The notes: generated from the letters alone by a model not told the origin. Counted from the stretch's first letter, positions 1-7,523 are shown. The stretch: 64,000 nt of DNA from Anaerotruncus massiliensis (ex Togo et al. 2026) (GCF_900199635.1 NZ_LT962687.1:1287501-1351500); one strand, 5' to 3'. Numbers and translations are program-made.

Positions 1-325
1 CCCACATCCAGCCGCCCGTTGTAAGCTCCATGACGTAGCTGCCGATGAGCTCGATCACCGTCGCGATGGCCCCGGCCGACGCGAAGACGAGCAGGGGCGT
101 AACCGGCAGCTTCCCGATGCGGATGTCGCGGTCCCGCAGCCTTCGCAGGGAGAGGACCAGCACCAGGGCGCCCACCCCGTAGATCGGGCAGTAGGGCCCG
201 AAGAGGACGCCCCGGTTGGAGAAGCCCCACCGGTATACGACGACCTCGAGAAATACCTCGTACAGCCATCCTAGGACGGAGTATGACAGGAAGCAGAGAA
301 AATACCGTTCGGCTTTGACCAGCAT
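1..325 (-). CDS. Putative ABC-transporter-type permease of the CmpB/DUF1113 family, partial
   Basis: The gene begins at an ATG at 325 behind a strong AAAGGAGGG ribosome site (about 329-341) and runs off the left edge, so only the first 108 residues are visible. They are hydrophobic and contain the family motif FGPYCPIYGVGA after a first membrane segment with YSVLGWLYE. These are hallmarks of PF06541, a multi-pass integral membrane family annotated as putative ABC transporter permease, common in Firmicutes and of unproven function. A GC-rich hairpin (345-381) and a possible extended -10 on this strand (CATAAT, 401-396) lie upstream. Family assignment is from the motif; substrate and partners are unknown. 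Confidence 0.75.
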   Translation of the reverse strand, partial: MLVKAERYFLCFLSYSVLGWLYEVFLEVVVYRWGFSNRGVLFGPYCPIYGVGALVLVLSLRRLRDRDIRIGKLPVTPLLVFASAGAIATVIELIGSYVMELTTGGWMW

Positions 326-492
326 CCCGGCCCTCCTTTTTTGCGTGCTCCCGCCCCTCCCGGCGGGCGGGGCGGGAGCACGGAAAGATAGTCCCATTAT
401 GACAGATTCCGGGCGGGAAGGGAAGCCGCGGAGGAAATTTTCCCAATTGGGGCCCGGCGGACGATTTGGGAGATCTTTCATAAAAAACCGCG
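326..492. other. Divergent intergenic region
   Basis: No gene is visible between the leftward permease-like gene and the rightward promoter at 493. The stretch holds a 13-bp-stem GC hairpin (345-357 with 369-381). It also has a weak minus-strand extended -10 element near 396-401 that could serve the permease-like gene. Confidence 0.5.
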
Positions 493-521
493 TTGACATT
501 CCGCAAAATAAGGTATATATT
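493..521 (+). promoter_or_regulatory. Strong sigma-A-type promoter of the riboswitch-controlled surface gene
   Basis: TTGACA (493-498), a 17-bp spacer, then TATATT (516-521). It lies about 55 bases before the c-di-GMP aptamer, as expected for a riboswitch leader. Confidence 0.8.
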
Positions 522-574
522 TATAAGTAACACAGAATTTGTCAGTTTAAAATATCAAGAAGATTTGTGACAAT

Positions 575-660
575 TCCATATTGGGCAAACCTGCCTAAAG
601 GCGGGGACGCAAAGCTATAGGGTCTAATGCGTAAGCGATGACAGCCAGTTGCAGCACATC
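575..660 (+). ncRNA. Cyclic-di-GMP-I (GEMM-I) riboswitch aptamer
   Basis: The leader contains the conserved clostridial GEMM-I blocks in order: GGGCAAACC (583-592), a short hairpin with a CTAAAG loop, GGGGACGCAAAGC (603-614), GGGTCTAA (620-627) and GATGACAGCCAGTTGC (637-652). The order and spacing match class I c-di-GMP aptamers. A 7-bp GC hairpin (about 663-679) and an intrinsic terminator follow, giving an expression platform that acts on transcription. The sequence alone does not settle whether ligand turns the gene on or off. Confidence 0.93.
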
Positions 661-696
661 TGCTCCCGGAGCCCGGGGGCGTTGCTTATGTATGAC

Positions 697-738
697 TGCG
701 CATTTTATCATTGAAAAATGAGGTGCGTATTTTTTTTG
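697..738 (+). terminator. Expression-platform terminator of the c-di-GMP riboswitch
   Basis: CGCA (699-702) pairs with TGCG (724-727) and TCATT (708-712) with AATGA (717-721) around a GAAA loop. A run of T (730-737) follows. It lies between the aptamer and the start codon at 767. Confidence 0.75.
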
Positions 739-766
739 CAGTATTTTATTAGAGAGGGTAGTTTGT

Positions 767-3685
767 ATGAAAACCAAGATGAAAGGGATTCTGGCGCTTC
801 TTACGGCAGTCGTTCTGCTGTGGGGAGGCAGCCTCCCCCTGTTCGCCGCGGACGGGCAGCCCGGGGAAGAGCCGCGTGAAACCGTGGAGGCGGACCCGGT
901 CCCCGACCCGGAGCCCCCTTCCACGGAAGTCCCGGAGACGGGCGGCGCGGAAGAACCCGGCGAACCGGAAACGGATGAAGAGGACCCGCCCGCCGAACTC
1001 CCGGGAGATGCGGATTCCGGGGACGGCGGGGAAGAGACGCCGGGAGACGGCGGGCCCGCCGACTCGGTGACGGACCCGGAAGTCCCGGACGAAAGCGGGC
1101 GGACGGACCCGACGGAGGAAACTCCCGGGGACGAGCTCCCCGGAGAGGAACAGCCGGGGGATGAGGACGGACTGGAGCCCGTGGAGGAGGAAGCCGCGGT
1201 CGCCGCGCTTTCCGAAGAGGACGGTCCCGTCCCGGAAATTGACGGGAACCGCGTCTACGCCAACGGGGTTGCCATCACCATCCGCAAGGAGGACGGCGTG
1301 TGCTACATCTTCTACGGGACGGACGGGAAGCTGGAGCTCCCCTCTCCCGGGGGCAAAACCGTCTTCGGGGGCGGCAAGAACCGCGACGTCGACGGGGACA
1401 CCAGCGTCACGCTGGACGGCGTTCCGGTGAGCGCCGTCTATGGCGGCGGTTATTCGGACGGCAGCCATTCCGCCGACGTGAGCGGCGACGCAAATATCGA
1501 TACCTCCGGGAACATCATCGTGAAGACATACGGCGGCGGCTACGCGGAGGCCAAAAACAGCGACGCCAGCGCCCGTGTCCTGGGGACGGCGCGCACCGAG
1601 AACCGGGCCCGCGGCCCCCTACCGGAGGAGGGCTTCACGAAAGACGGCCATAGCGTCTATGGAGGCGGCTACGCCTATTCCAACAGCAGGAACCGTGCGG
1701 ACGCCTCGGTCGGCGCCGTCTCCCTGAAGGTCCTGGAGGGGGGCGCGACCTACAGTGTACGCGGAGGCGGCTATGCGACCGCGACGTCGGGCGGGGCGGC
1801 GGTGGCCGACGTGAACGGCCCCATCAGTATGCACCTCACCGGCCTTGACGTGCGGGAGGTCTACAGCGGCGGTTACGCCAGCGGAGCATCCGCCTCCGCG
1901 ACGGCGGAAAGCATCGACTGCACGGTCGGGACCTCCGAGATGATGAGCTACGAATGCGGGCAGGCCAGCAAGGGGGACGCCTCCGTATCGGGGACGGCCC
2001 GGACGCTGATCAAGGACTGCCCCAATCTTTATGGTTATGTGCTTGGCGGCGGCGACGCCAGCGGCGGGGGCAACGCCTCGATCGGCCGGGTGGAGCTGAC
2101 CGTTTCGGGCTCGAAAGCGCCGGTCGCGGACCAATGGGGAAGTCCCGCCGCGGCGGTGTTTTACGGCGGCGGAACGGCCTCGGGGACGGGTTCCGACGCG
2201 TCGGTGGGGAGCGTGACCATGCTCCTGGAGGACTGCCTGATTCCGGGCGGCATCTATGGCGGGGGCGATGCGGGCGCCGGCGCGAACGCGGCCGTCGGTT
2301 CCGTCGATCTGACCCTGGACCGCGTGAAGGGGGATCATCATCCCGCGGTTTTCCCGGAGAATGAATATTTCTGCACTGTGATCGGCGGGACCGACAGCAC
2401 GGGCGGCAACGCCTCGGTGACGGACCGCTGCGACATCACCGTTTCGGACAGCGAGGCTGAAATGATCCTCGGCGGAAACCTGCAGGGAAGCATGCCTGTC
2501 CCGTCGGAGACGGGGAGCGCGTCGCTGACCCTGTACGAAGGAAACAGCCAGATCGTCGGCGTGGCGCATTTCGATACGGTCCGCTTGACCGACCGGCTCG
2601 ACCTGAAGGGCTTTTTCACAAAGACGGGAGCCGACGACGACGCGGTCTCCCTCGAACTTCTCGGAAGCGGCTGGAACAATGGGGACGTCGCCGTCTCCTA
2701 TGAGGCGGACGACAATGACACGGTTCCCGCGGGGTGGTTTGCCGGCAGCGGATTCGACCTCGGCTTTTCCCAGGAGGGAAACCTGGCCGCCTGGACGATC
2801 GGGAACCTCGCCTCGGGGGATGTGATCATCGACTCGGAGATCGCCGACGGCGCGCCGAAGACGGAGCTGCCGCAGGAGCAGGCTTCCCACATCGCCTCGA
2901 GCGTCCTGACCGATAGGGAGCAGGAGCAGGTCCAGAACGGCACGACGGTGAAGATTTACCCCAAGGTGGAAAAGACCGCGCTGGCCCCCGACGTGGAGGC
3001 GGAGCTCACGGGCAGCCTCCAGGGGGAGACGATCGGCGCGAGCCTCGACATCCAGCTCTTCAAAAAGGTCGGCAACGCGGCGCCGCAGGCCGTCCCGGAA
3101 ACCACCGCGCCGATCCCGCTCGTCATCGAGCTTCCGGAGGACCTGCTCCCGCAGGCGGGCTATGAGCGTGCGTTCACGGTCATCCGCGCGCATGAGCAGC
3201 CGGACGGAAGCCTTTCCTACACGCGGCTTCCGGATACGGACAACGACCCGAAAACCGTAACCGTCCTGACCGACCGCTTTTCCCTCTATGTGCTGACCTA
3301 CACCGAATCGGAGGAGTCCCGCCCGTCCGGCGGCTCCGGGCATCATTCGTCCGGCTCCGGCTCCGGCTCGGCGGAATCCATCTGGCCGTCCGTCGAGCGG
3401 CTGATCCGGTCCGCGCCCGAGGGGCAGACGGTGCGGGTCAACGCGCGGTCGGAACAGACCGTGCCGGCGGGGATCATCCGTCTGCTGAAGGAGCACGGGG
3501 TGATCCTGGAGCTCCGCTATCCCGGCGGCGTCCTGGTTTTGGACGGCGCGTTGATGGGGGCGGTCGCGGGGAACAAGGTGTTCTATTCCTTTGACGAGCT
3601 GAAGGACGCGGCGGCGGGAACCGCCGCTGCGTCCGCGGAACAGCCTGCCGGGCGGGAAAAGGCAATCCCGAATACCGGAAGATGA
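767..3685 (+). CDS. Large secreted glycine-repeat surface protein, c-di-GMP controlled, ending in IPNTGR
   Basis: The 972-aa protein starts with a signal peptide (to about residue 28, ending LPLFAADG). An acidic Pro/Glu/Asp-rich stretch follows to about residue 150. Residues about 190-600 carry many imperfect repeats built on YGGGY/GGG turns (for example VYGGGYAYSN, GGIYGGGDAG) separated by short beta-like segments. This suggests a beta-solenoid adhesin-like fold, which is inference. A Ser/Gly linker near residue 865 leads to a small C-terminal domain (about 880-950), and the chain ends KAIPNTGR. That resembles a sortase motif, but no hydrophobic segment or charged tail follows, and a terminator lies directly downstream, so a lost tail is unlikely. 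Start ATG follows GAGAGGG. Expression is under the upstream c-di-GMP riboswitch. Exact function unknown. Confidence 0.85.
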   Translation: MKTKMKGILALLTAVVLLWGGSLPLFAADGQPGEEPRETVEADPVPDPEPPSTEVPETGGAEEPGEPETDEEDPPAELPGDADSGDGGEETPGDGGPADSVTDPEVPDESGRTDPTEETPGDELPGEEQPGDEDGLEPVEEEAAVAALSEEDGPVPEIDGNRVYANGVAITIRKEDGVCYIFYGTDGKLELPSPGGKTVFGGGKNRDVDGDTSVTLDGVPVSAVYGGGYSDGSHSADVSGDANIDTSGNIIVKTYGGGYAEAKNSDASARVLGTARTENRARGPLPEEGFTKDGHSVYGGGYAYSNSRNRADASVGAVSLKVLEGGATYSVRGGGYATATSGGAAVADVNGPISMHLTGLDVREVYSGGYASGASASATAESIDCTVGTSEMMSYECGQASKGDASVSGTARTLIKDCPNLYGYVLGGGDASGGGNASIGRVELTVSGSKAPVADQWGSPAAAVFYGGGTASGTGSDASVGSVTMLLEDCLIPGGIYGGGDAGAGANAAVGSVDLTLDRVKGDHHPAVFPENEYFCTVIGGTDSTGGNASVTDRCDITVSDSEAEMILGGNLQGSMPVPSETGSASLTLYEGNSQIVGVAHFDTVRLTDRLDLKGFFTKTGADDDAVSLELLGSGWNNGDVAVSYEADDNDTVPAGWFAGSGFDLGFSQEGNLAAWTIGNLASGDVIIDSEIADGAPKTELPQEQASHIASSVLTDREQEQVQNGTTVKIYPKVEKTALAPDVEAELTGSLQGETIGASLDIQLFKKVGNAAPQAVPETTAPIPLVIELPEDLLPQAGYERAFTVIRAHEQPDGSLSYTRLPDTDNDPKTVTVLTDRFSLYVLTYTESEESRPSGGSGHHSSGSGSGSAESIWPSVERLIRSAPEGQTVRVNARSEQTVPAGIIRLLKEHGVILELRYPGGVLVLDGALMGAVAGNKVFYSFDELKDAAAGTAAASAEQPAGREKAIPNTGR

Positions 3686-3704
3686 CAGCGGCGTTTTCAT
3701 AGAA

Positions 3705-3742
3705 GGCGCCCGCCATGGGTCCCCCATGGCGGGCGCCTTTTT
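3705..3742 (+). terminator. Rho-independent terminator after the glycine-repeat surface gene
   Basis: A perfect 15-bp stem (3705-3719 with 3723-3737) with a 3-base loop is followed by five T. Confidence 0.9.
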
Positions 3743-3831
3743 CTGTCATTGCCCTCCGGACGGAAGCAGCGGATGCCCCGATATCCTGTCCGCGCGCGGG
3801 CCCGGCAGCGGGCGGCGGCCTTGACCGGCCT

Positions 3832-3840
3832 TGGTATAAT
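3832..3840 (+). promoter_or_regulatory. Extended -10 promoter for the recombinase gene
   Basis: TGG followed by a perfect TATAAT (3835-3840). No good -35 is present at 17 bp, so this would be an extended -10 promoter. The gene start at 3950 has GGAGG at 3934-3938. Confidence 0.55.
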
Positions 3841-3949
3841 GAGAAAAAACCGAACGGACAAAACCCGACGATTCTGTAATCAAACGCCGAAATAACATGC
3901 CGACAACTGGACATTCTAGTAAAAATCATCAGTGGAGGAGTGAAGATCA

Positions 3950-4801
3950 ATGATCGGCAGATACAGAATAACGGATCAGCTTTTGGATGAATTCCGCCGC
4001 CGGCTGGTCACGGAAGAAAAGAGCGAGCTTACGATCGCGCAGTATATGAGAGACGTACGGGACTTCTGCGGCTTCCTGCAAAAGGGGGAGCCGGTCGATA
4101 AGGAGGAGGCGATCGCCTACAAGGACCACCTGGTGAAGACCTACCGCTCGTCGGCGACCGTCAACACCAAGCTCGCGGCGCTCAACAAGTTCTTCGCGGC
4201 GACGGGCATGGACGGCTGCCGCGTCAAGCTGTTGAGGCGGCAGCGCCGGATGTTCTGCGAAACGGACAGGGAGCTGACCCGCGAGGAATACCTGCGGCTG
4301 CTCGAGACGGCGCAAAAAAGCAACAAGCCGCGCCTCTCCCTGATCATGCAGACCATCTGCTCCACCGGCATCCGGGTGAGCGAGCTGCGGTGGATCACCG
4401 CGCAGGCGGTGGCGGCGAACCTCGTCGAGGTGTCCGCGAAGGGCAAGCGGCGCAGGATTTTCCTCCCGCCGAAGCTGCGCGAGGCGCTCAGGGCGTATAT
4501 GAAGCGGTCGGGGATCGAATCGGGGCCGGTGTTCGCGACCCGGGCGGGCCGGCCGCTCGACCGGAGCAACATCTGGCACGACATGAAAAACCTCTGCCGG
4601 TCGGCGGGAGTGGAGTCCACGAAGGTCTTCCCGCACAACCTGCGCCACCTGTTCGCGAAGGAATTCTACGCGATGGATAAGGACGTCTTCCGCCTGGCGG
4701 ATATTCTGGGGCACAGCAGCGTGGAGACCACCCGCATCTATACTGTGACCAGCGGATACGAGCATGAGCGGCGGATCAGTTCTCTCAGGCTGGTGTTGTA
4801 G
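3950..4801 (+). CDS. Tyrosine recombinase (site-specific integrase), likely promoter invertase
   Basis: The 283-aa protein is a complete tyrosine recombinase. It has an N-terminal SAM-like core-binding domain (about 10-90) and a catalytic domain with Arg142 (GIRVSELRW), a Lys-rich beta-hairpin (AKGKRRRIF), His229-x-x-Arg232 (HNLRH), His255 (LGHSS) and nucleophile Tyr264 (TRIYT). The enzyme cleaves and rejoins DNA through a covalent phosphotyrosine link. Its stop lies 17 bp from the first of two inverted 26-bp sites with tyrosine-recombinase architecture, flanking about 260 bp with a promoter. The most likely job is therefore inversion of that segment, like the Rec-type recombinases that flip surface-gene promoters in Clostridioides and Bacteroides. 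It stands alone, with no phage or conjugation genes nearby. In this orientation the switch promoter points into its 3' end, antisense. Confidence 0.93.
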   Translation: MIGRYRITDQLLDEFRRRLVTEEKSELTIAQYMRDVRDFCGFLQKGEPVDKEEAIAYKDHLVKTYRSSATVNTKLAALNKFFAATGMDGCRVKLLRRQRRMFCETDRELTREEYLRLLETAQKSNKPRLSLIMQTICSTGIRVSELRWITAQAVAANLVEVSAKGKRRRIFLPPKLREALRAYMKRSGIESGPVFATRAGRPLDRSNIWHDMKNLCRSAGVESTKVFPHNLRHLFAKEFYAMDKDVFRLADILGHSSVETTRIYTVTSGYEHERRISSLRLVL

Positions 4802-4817
4802 CAAATCGACATAAAAA

Positions 4818-4843
4818 AACCACATAATCCGTATTATGTGGTT
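4818..4843 (+). repeat. Left inverted recombination site of the phase switch
   Basis: Two perfect 11-bp inverted arms, AACCACATAAT and ATTATGTGGTT, surround a 4-bp asymmetric centre CCGT. Paired recombinase-binding arms around a short crossover core is the usual layout of a tyrosine-recombinase site. The partner site at 5102-5127 carries the centre as ACGG, its reverse complement, so recombination would invert the DNA between them. Confidence 0.88.
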
Positions 4844-4885
4844 GATGATATACATATATTGACAAAATTCCCCTCCGATTTTTTT

Positions 4886-4914
4886 ATTTTATCCTATTTT
4901 CGCGTAAAAAGCAA
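4886..4914 (-). promoter_or_regulatory. Invertible promoter, at present pointing away from the secreted-protein operon
   Basis: On the minus strand, TTGCTT (4914-4909), a 17-bp spacer and TAAAAT (4891-4886). It is followed by GGAGGGG (4876-4870) and an ATG at 4855. As written it reads leftward through the left site into the 3' end of the recombinase gene. After inversion it would read rightward into 5247-10288. Confidence 0.75.
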
Positions 4915-4915
4915 G

Positions 4916-4951
4916 AGAAAAAATCAGCGGATCCGAACGATCCGCTGATTT
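4916..4951 (-). terminator. Insulating terminator upstream of the invertible promoter
   Basis: A perfect 13-bp stem (4921-4933 with 4939-4951) is followed on the minus strand by a T run. It lies just upstream of the -35 of the invertible promoter, so it shields that promoter from read-through in either orientation. Confidence 0.75.
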
Positions 4952-4965
4952 CAGCACGCAAAACA

Positions 4966-5000
4966 GACCGAAAAAGCACATTCGTGTGACTTTTTCGGTC
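4966..5000. repeat. Perfect hairpin inside the invertible segment
   Basis: GACCGAAAAAG (4966-4976) pairs with CTTTTTCGGTC (4990-5000), and inside it CACA pairs with TGTG around TTCG. The inner helix and tetraloop make a very stable hairpin. Function is not clear; it could be an insulator or a protein-binding site. Confidence 0.7.
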
Positions 5001-5035
5001 CATGCCCCTGTCCGGGAAAACGGCAAAAACGCTCG

Positions 5036-5074
5036 CGGGAAGCGCCTTCTGGCGCTTCCCGTCTTCGTTTTTTC
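5036..5074 (+). terminator. Rightward terminator at the edge of the invertible segment
   Basis: An 11-bp stem (5036-5046 with 5051-5061) with a TTCT loop is followed by TCTTCGTTTTTT. In this orientation it would stop any rightward read-through before the secreted-protein operon. Confidence 0.82.
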
Positions 5075-5101
5075 GGAAAATTCGGACGGGTCCGGTTTAA
5101 C

Positions 5102-5127
5102 CACCACATAATACGGATTATGTAGTG
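5102..5127 (-). repeat. Right inverted recombination site of the phase switch
   Basis: Arms CACCACATAAT and ATTATGTAGTG (one mismatch) surround the centre ACGG. Its reverse complement matches the left site over the central 21 bases or more. Together the two sites delimit a segment of about 280 bp from core to core. Confidence 0.88.
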
Positions 5128-5246
5128 CTTTTCTTTTGTTACCGCTTCTGCGCCGCAATTCCGGTTTGCACGCCGCCGGGGCGGGACCCGAAGTCTATCG
5201 TTTGCTATCCCATGCAAATAAACGAAACAGGAAAGAGGGGTTGTAC

Positions 5247-7508
5247 TTGAAAGTTACCAAGAAACTGATTTCCCTGGCGCTGACGGCCGCGATGATCGCG
5301 ACCGGCTTCTCGCTTCCGGCCTTTGCGGCGGGTTCGGCCGAAGTGATCGATCCCACCGATTACATGGGCGAAAGCTGGACCGTTTACGACCACTACGGCA
5401 CAAACTGGGACGGGTCGGTCAACGACGACCTGCACCCCTATCAGTCCGCGGACAACAGCTACTCCGACGGCAAACGGGTGCAGGGCTATTTCACGGACGT
5501 GATGTCCGGGAACGATCTGTTGGTCTGCCACAACTTTGACCGCCACATCATGGTCAAGGGCGACGCCAACTCGTCCAGCGTGATGTTCGCCGGCTACGGC
5601 AGGGACGCGATGGCCGACTTCATGATCTATCACTCCGCCTCCTCCGCCAAGAAGGTCGTCAGCTTCGACCTGGACTTTGCGCGGATTGACGCGCACACCC
5701 TGTCCGGTTCGATGATCTTTGTCAATGCACAGATCGAAAACGGCAGGCTGGACGGGTACATCATCTACTTCCCGGCCAACAAGGGGAGCAGCGTCCAGCT
5801 GCTGAAGGCGTCGCAGGTGAACGCGGCGGCGATGTCCGCGAGCTCCACGGTGACCTCCTTCAGCGGCGTCAGCAGGGTGGCGTCTCTTCCCGCGTACAAT
5901 ACGAGCTCCACCAGCAGCAAAATCCACATCGAAATGGAGATCGACCCCACCCATCTGCTGGCCTCCTACGCCCAGTACGAGAGAGTCTCCGACGGCGACG
6001 GAAACACTTCGCTGGTCGCGCAGGCCCCGGTGACGCTCTATGACGGCGGCATCGAAAACACCGGCGCGGGGATCGGCATTGGCGCGGATTACCAAAGCCA
6101 TGCCTGCAGCAGCCTGACCCGCATCGAGTTCTCCGATTTCCGCATGATGTCGGGCTACACGGTCCGCTACATCCGAAACTTCCCGACCGACGCCGACCCC
6201 ATCGTGGAGGCCAGCGACACCGGCATCGACCCCGGAACGCCCTACACCGTCAACGCGGTCGTCGGCGCCACGCCGGACGTCTCCGGCGTGGCGGGCAGCG
6301 TCAACTACGATTTCCTCGGCTGGAACGACAAGACGGACGGCACCGGCACCTATTATAAGGAGGGCGACAGCTTTACCGTCAACAAGGCGACCGACATTTA
6401 CGGCGTCTGGAAGAAGAGGGCCGCGGGCCTCAATTTCAGCCCCACCGACGGGAAATGGCCGGACGGCTTCAATGAAAAGGGCGAGACCGCAAGCTTGAAC
6501 GTTCCCAAGGAGATGGGCGACCCGATTACCGAGGGCGACCGGCCCGCGAGAAACCCGGAGAAGGAATGGTACGTCGTCGACGGCTGGCAGTTTGATAACG
6601 GGGCGGAAGTCCTCTTCGACGGCAGTCAGACGATGACCGGGACCTCCATCACCGTGAAGCCGATCTGGAAGGAGGACTTCAACCGGGACGGCATCCCCGA
6701 CGAGGACCAGAGCAGCTTCACCGTCAGGTTCGAGGACGCCGACCACGGGACCCTTTCCGGTGAAAAGCAATTCACCGTGATTAAGACGGGCAGCGACAGG
6801 CTGGGCGACGCGGTCGAGATCAAGAAGGACGGCAAGACCCTTCCGGAGGCGAAGCCGGATTCCGGCTACGCGTTCGTCGGCTGGGATACGACCGGCGACG
6901 GCGCGGCCGACTACGCGGACAACGAGTCCCTGAAAAACGCTGAGGTCTCCGGAGAACTGACCGTCAAGCCGGTCTACGTCCCCGCCTACAACGTGAAGTT
7001 TACCTCCGGGCCCAACGGCTCGATCAGCGGAAGGGACGCCTTCGCCGTTCTGGACAGGGCGGGCAGCGCGGTCCTCGGCGACGCGGAGGGCGGCTTCAGC
7101 GCGCCCGGGACGAAGCCGAACGACGGCTACGAGTTCAAGGGCTGGGACGTTGACGGCGACGGGGCGGCAGACGTCCAGGATGACGCGCTCGCCGCGCTCC
7201 CGGTGAACGGGGACATGACGATCACGGCGGTCTTTGACAAGGGCGCCGCCGTCCAGAACGTCTGGAGCGTCACCATCGTGACCAACGGCGGGACGACCAG
7301 GGTCAAGGTCCCCGATGGCGAAAGCCTCGGCGACCGGCTGCCGACGGACGGCGACATCATCGGCTGGGTGGATGAAGGCGGCGCTTCCGTCGACAGGGAC
7401 ACCCCCGTCACCGGCAACAAGACGGTCACCGCGCAGTACGCGCCCTCGTCCTCCGGCGGGGGATCGCCGGTTGTTCCCGCGCCTCCCAAGCGCCCCGGCA
7501 GGAGGTAA
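5247..7508 (+). CDS. Secreted protein with InlB-type B repeats, first gene of the phase-variable operon
   Basis: I place the start at TTG 5247, six bases after AGAGGGG (5234-5240). This puts a typical signal peptide (KVTKKLISLALTAAMIATG, cut after FAAG) right at the N-terminus; an ATG far upstream at 5136 has no ribosome site. The mature protein (about 725 aa) has an N-terminal globular part (about 30-300) and then three or four repeats typical of the Listeria-Bacteroides InlB B-repeat family, each with a GWD/GWN-x-GDG core (FLGWNDKTDGTG, FVGWDTTGDG, FKGWDVDGDG). It ends in a Ser/Gly/Pro linker and a basic tail, PKRPGRR, with no membrane anchor. The gene lies directly downstream of the invertible promoter segment. 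A role in surface interaction is inferred. Confidence 0.85.
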   Translation: MKVTKKLISLALTAAMIATGFSLPAFAAGSAEVIDPTDYMGESWTVYDHYGTNWDGSVNDDLHPYQSADNSYSDGKRVQGYFTDVMSGNDLLVCHNFDRHIMVKGDANSSSVMFAGYGRDAMADFMIYHSASSAKKVVSFDLDFARIDAHTLSGSMIFVNAQIENGRLDGYIIYFPANKGSSVQLLKASQVNAAAMSASSTVTSFSGVSRVASLPAYNTSSTSSKIHIEMEIDPTHLLASYAQYERVSDGDGNTSLVAQAPVTLYDGGIENTGAGIGIGADYQSHACSSLTRIEFSDFRMMSGYTVRYIRNFPTDADPIVEASDTGIDPGTPYTVNAVVGATPDVSGVAGSVNYDFLGWNDKTDGTGTYYKEGDSFTVNKATDIYGVWKKRAAGLNFSPTDGKWPDGFNEKGETASLNVPKEMGDPITEGDRPARNPEKEWYVVDGWQFDNGAEVLFDGSQTMTGTSITVKPIWKEDFNRDGIPDEDQSSFTVRFEDADHGTLSGEKQFTVIKTGSDRLGDAVEIKKDGKTLPEAKPDSGYAFVGWDTTGDGAADYADNESLKNAEVSGELTVKPVYVPAYNVKFTSGPNGSISGRDAFAVLDRAGSAVLGDAEGGFSAPGTKPNDGYEFKGWDVDGDGAADVQDDALAALPVNGDMTITAVFDKGAAVQNVWSVTIVTNGGTTRVKVPDGESLGDRLPTDGDIIGWVDEGGASVDRDTPVTGNKTVTAQYAPSSSGGGSPVVPAPPKRPGRR

Positions 7509-7523
7509 CCATATCTGCACGGA

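Larger units (their letters stand above)
4802..5246. other. Invertible switch region and leader of the secreted-protein operon
   Basis: This gene-free stretch holds two inverted recombination sites, a leftward promoter, three strong hairpins (two acting as terminators in opposite directions), and an untranslated leader (5128-5246). The leader contains a short TTTGC/GCAAA hairpin and the AGAGGGG ribosome site of the next gene. No convincing rightward promoter was found between the last hairpin and the gene. Confidence 0.8.

Noticed and set aside
1400-2500. CRISPR or DNA-level repeat array in the surface genes
   Set aside because: The repeats are protein-level, of variable length and sequence; there is no conserved repeat with equal spacers.
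3656-3760. Lost sortase tail of the IPNTGR protein through a frameshift
   Set aside because: After the stop there are only 20 bases before a strong terminator, and no frame gives a hydrophobic helix with a basic tail.
3947-4855. A 302-codon frame on the minus strand with a good ribosome site
   Set aside because: It runs antisense to the whole recombinase gene and its bulk has the Arg/Pro/His-rich composition of a shadow frame. Only the first 11 codons are of interest, as a leader in the inverted state.
4859-4887. Plus-strand TTGACA at 4859 as promoter of the secreted-protein operon
   Set aside because: The -10 at 17 bp (TTTTAT) is only 4 of 6, the element overlaps the stronger minus-strand promoter, and a rightward terminator lies before the operon.
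3950-5127. Integrated mobile element around the recombinase
   Set aside because: No relaxase, excisionase, phage or replication gene and no direct-repeat ends; the sites are in inverted orientation and close together, which favours a switch.
5128-5246. Possible second riboswitch in the leader of the secreted-protein operon
   Set aside because: The stretch has GC-rich pairing and a TTTGC/GCAAA hairpin but none of the conserved GEMM blocks such as GACGCAAAGC, nor another aptamer I recognise.
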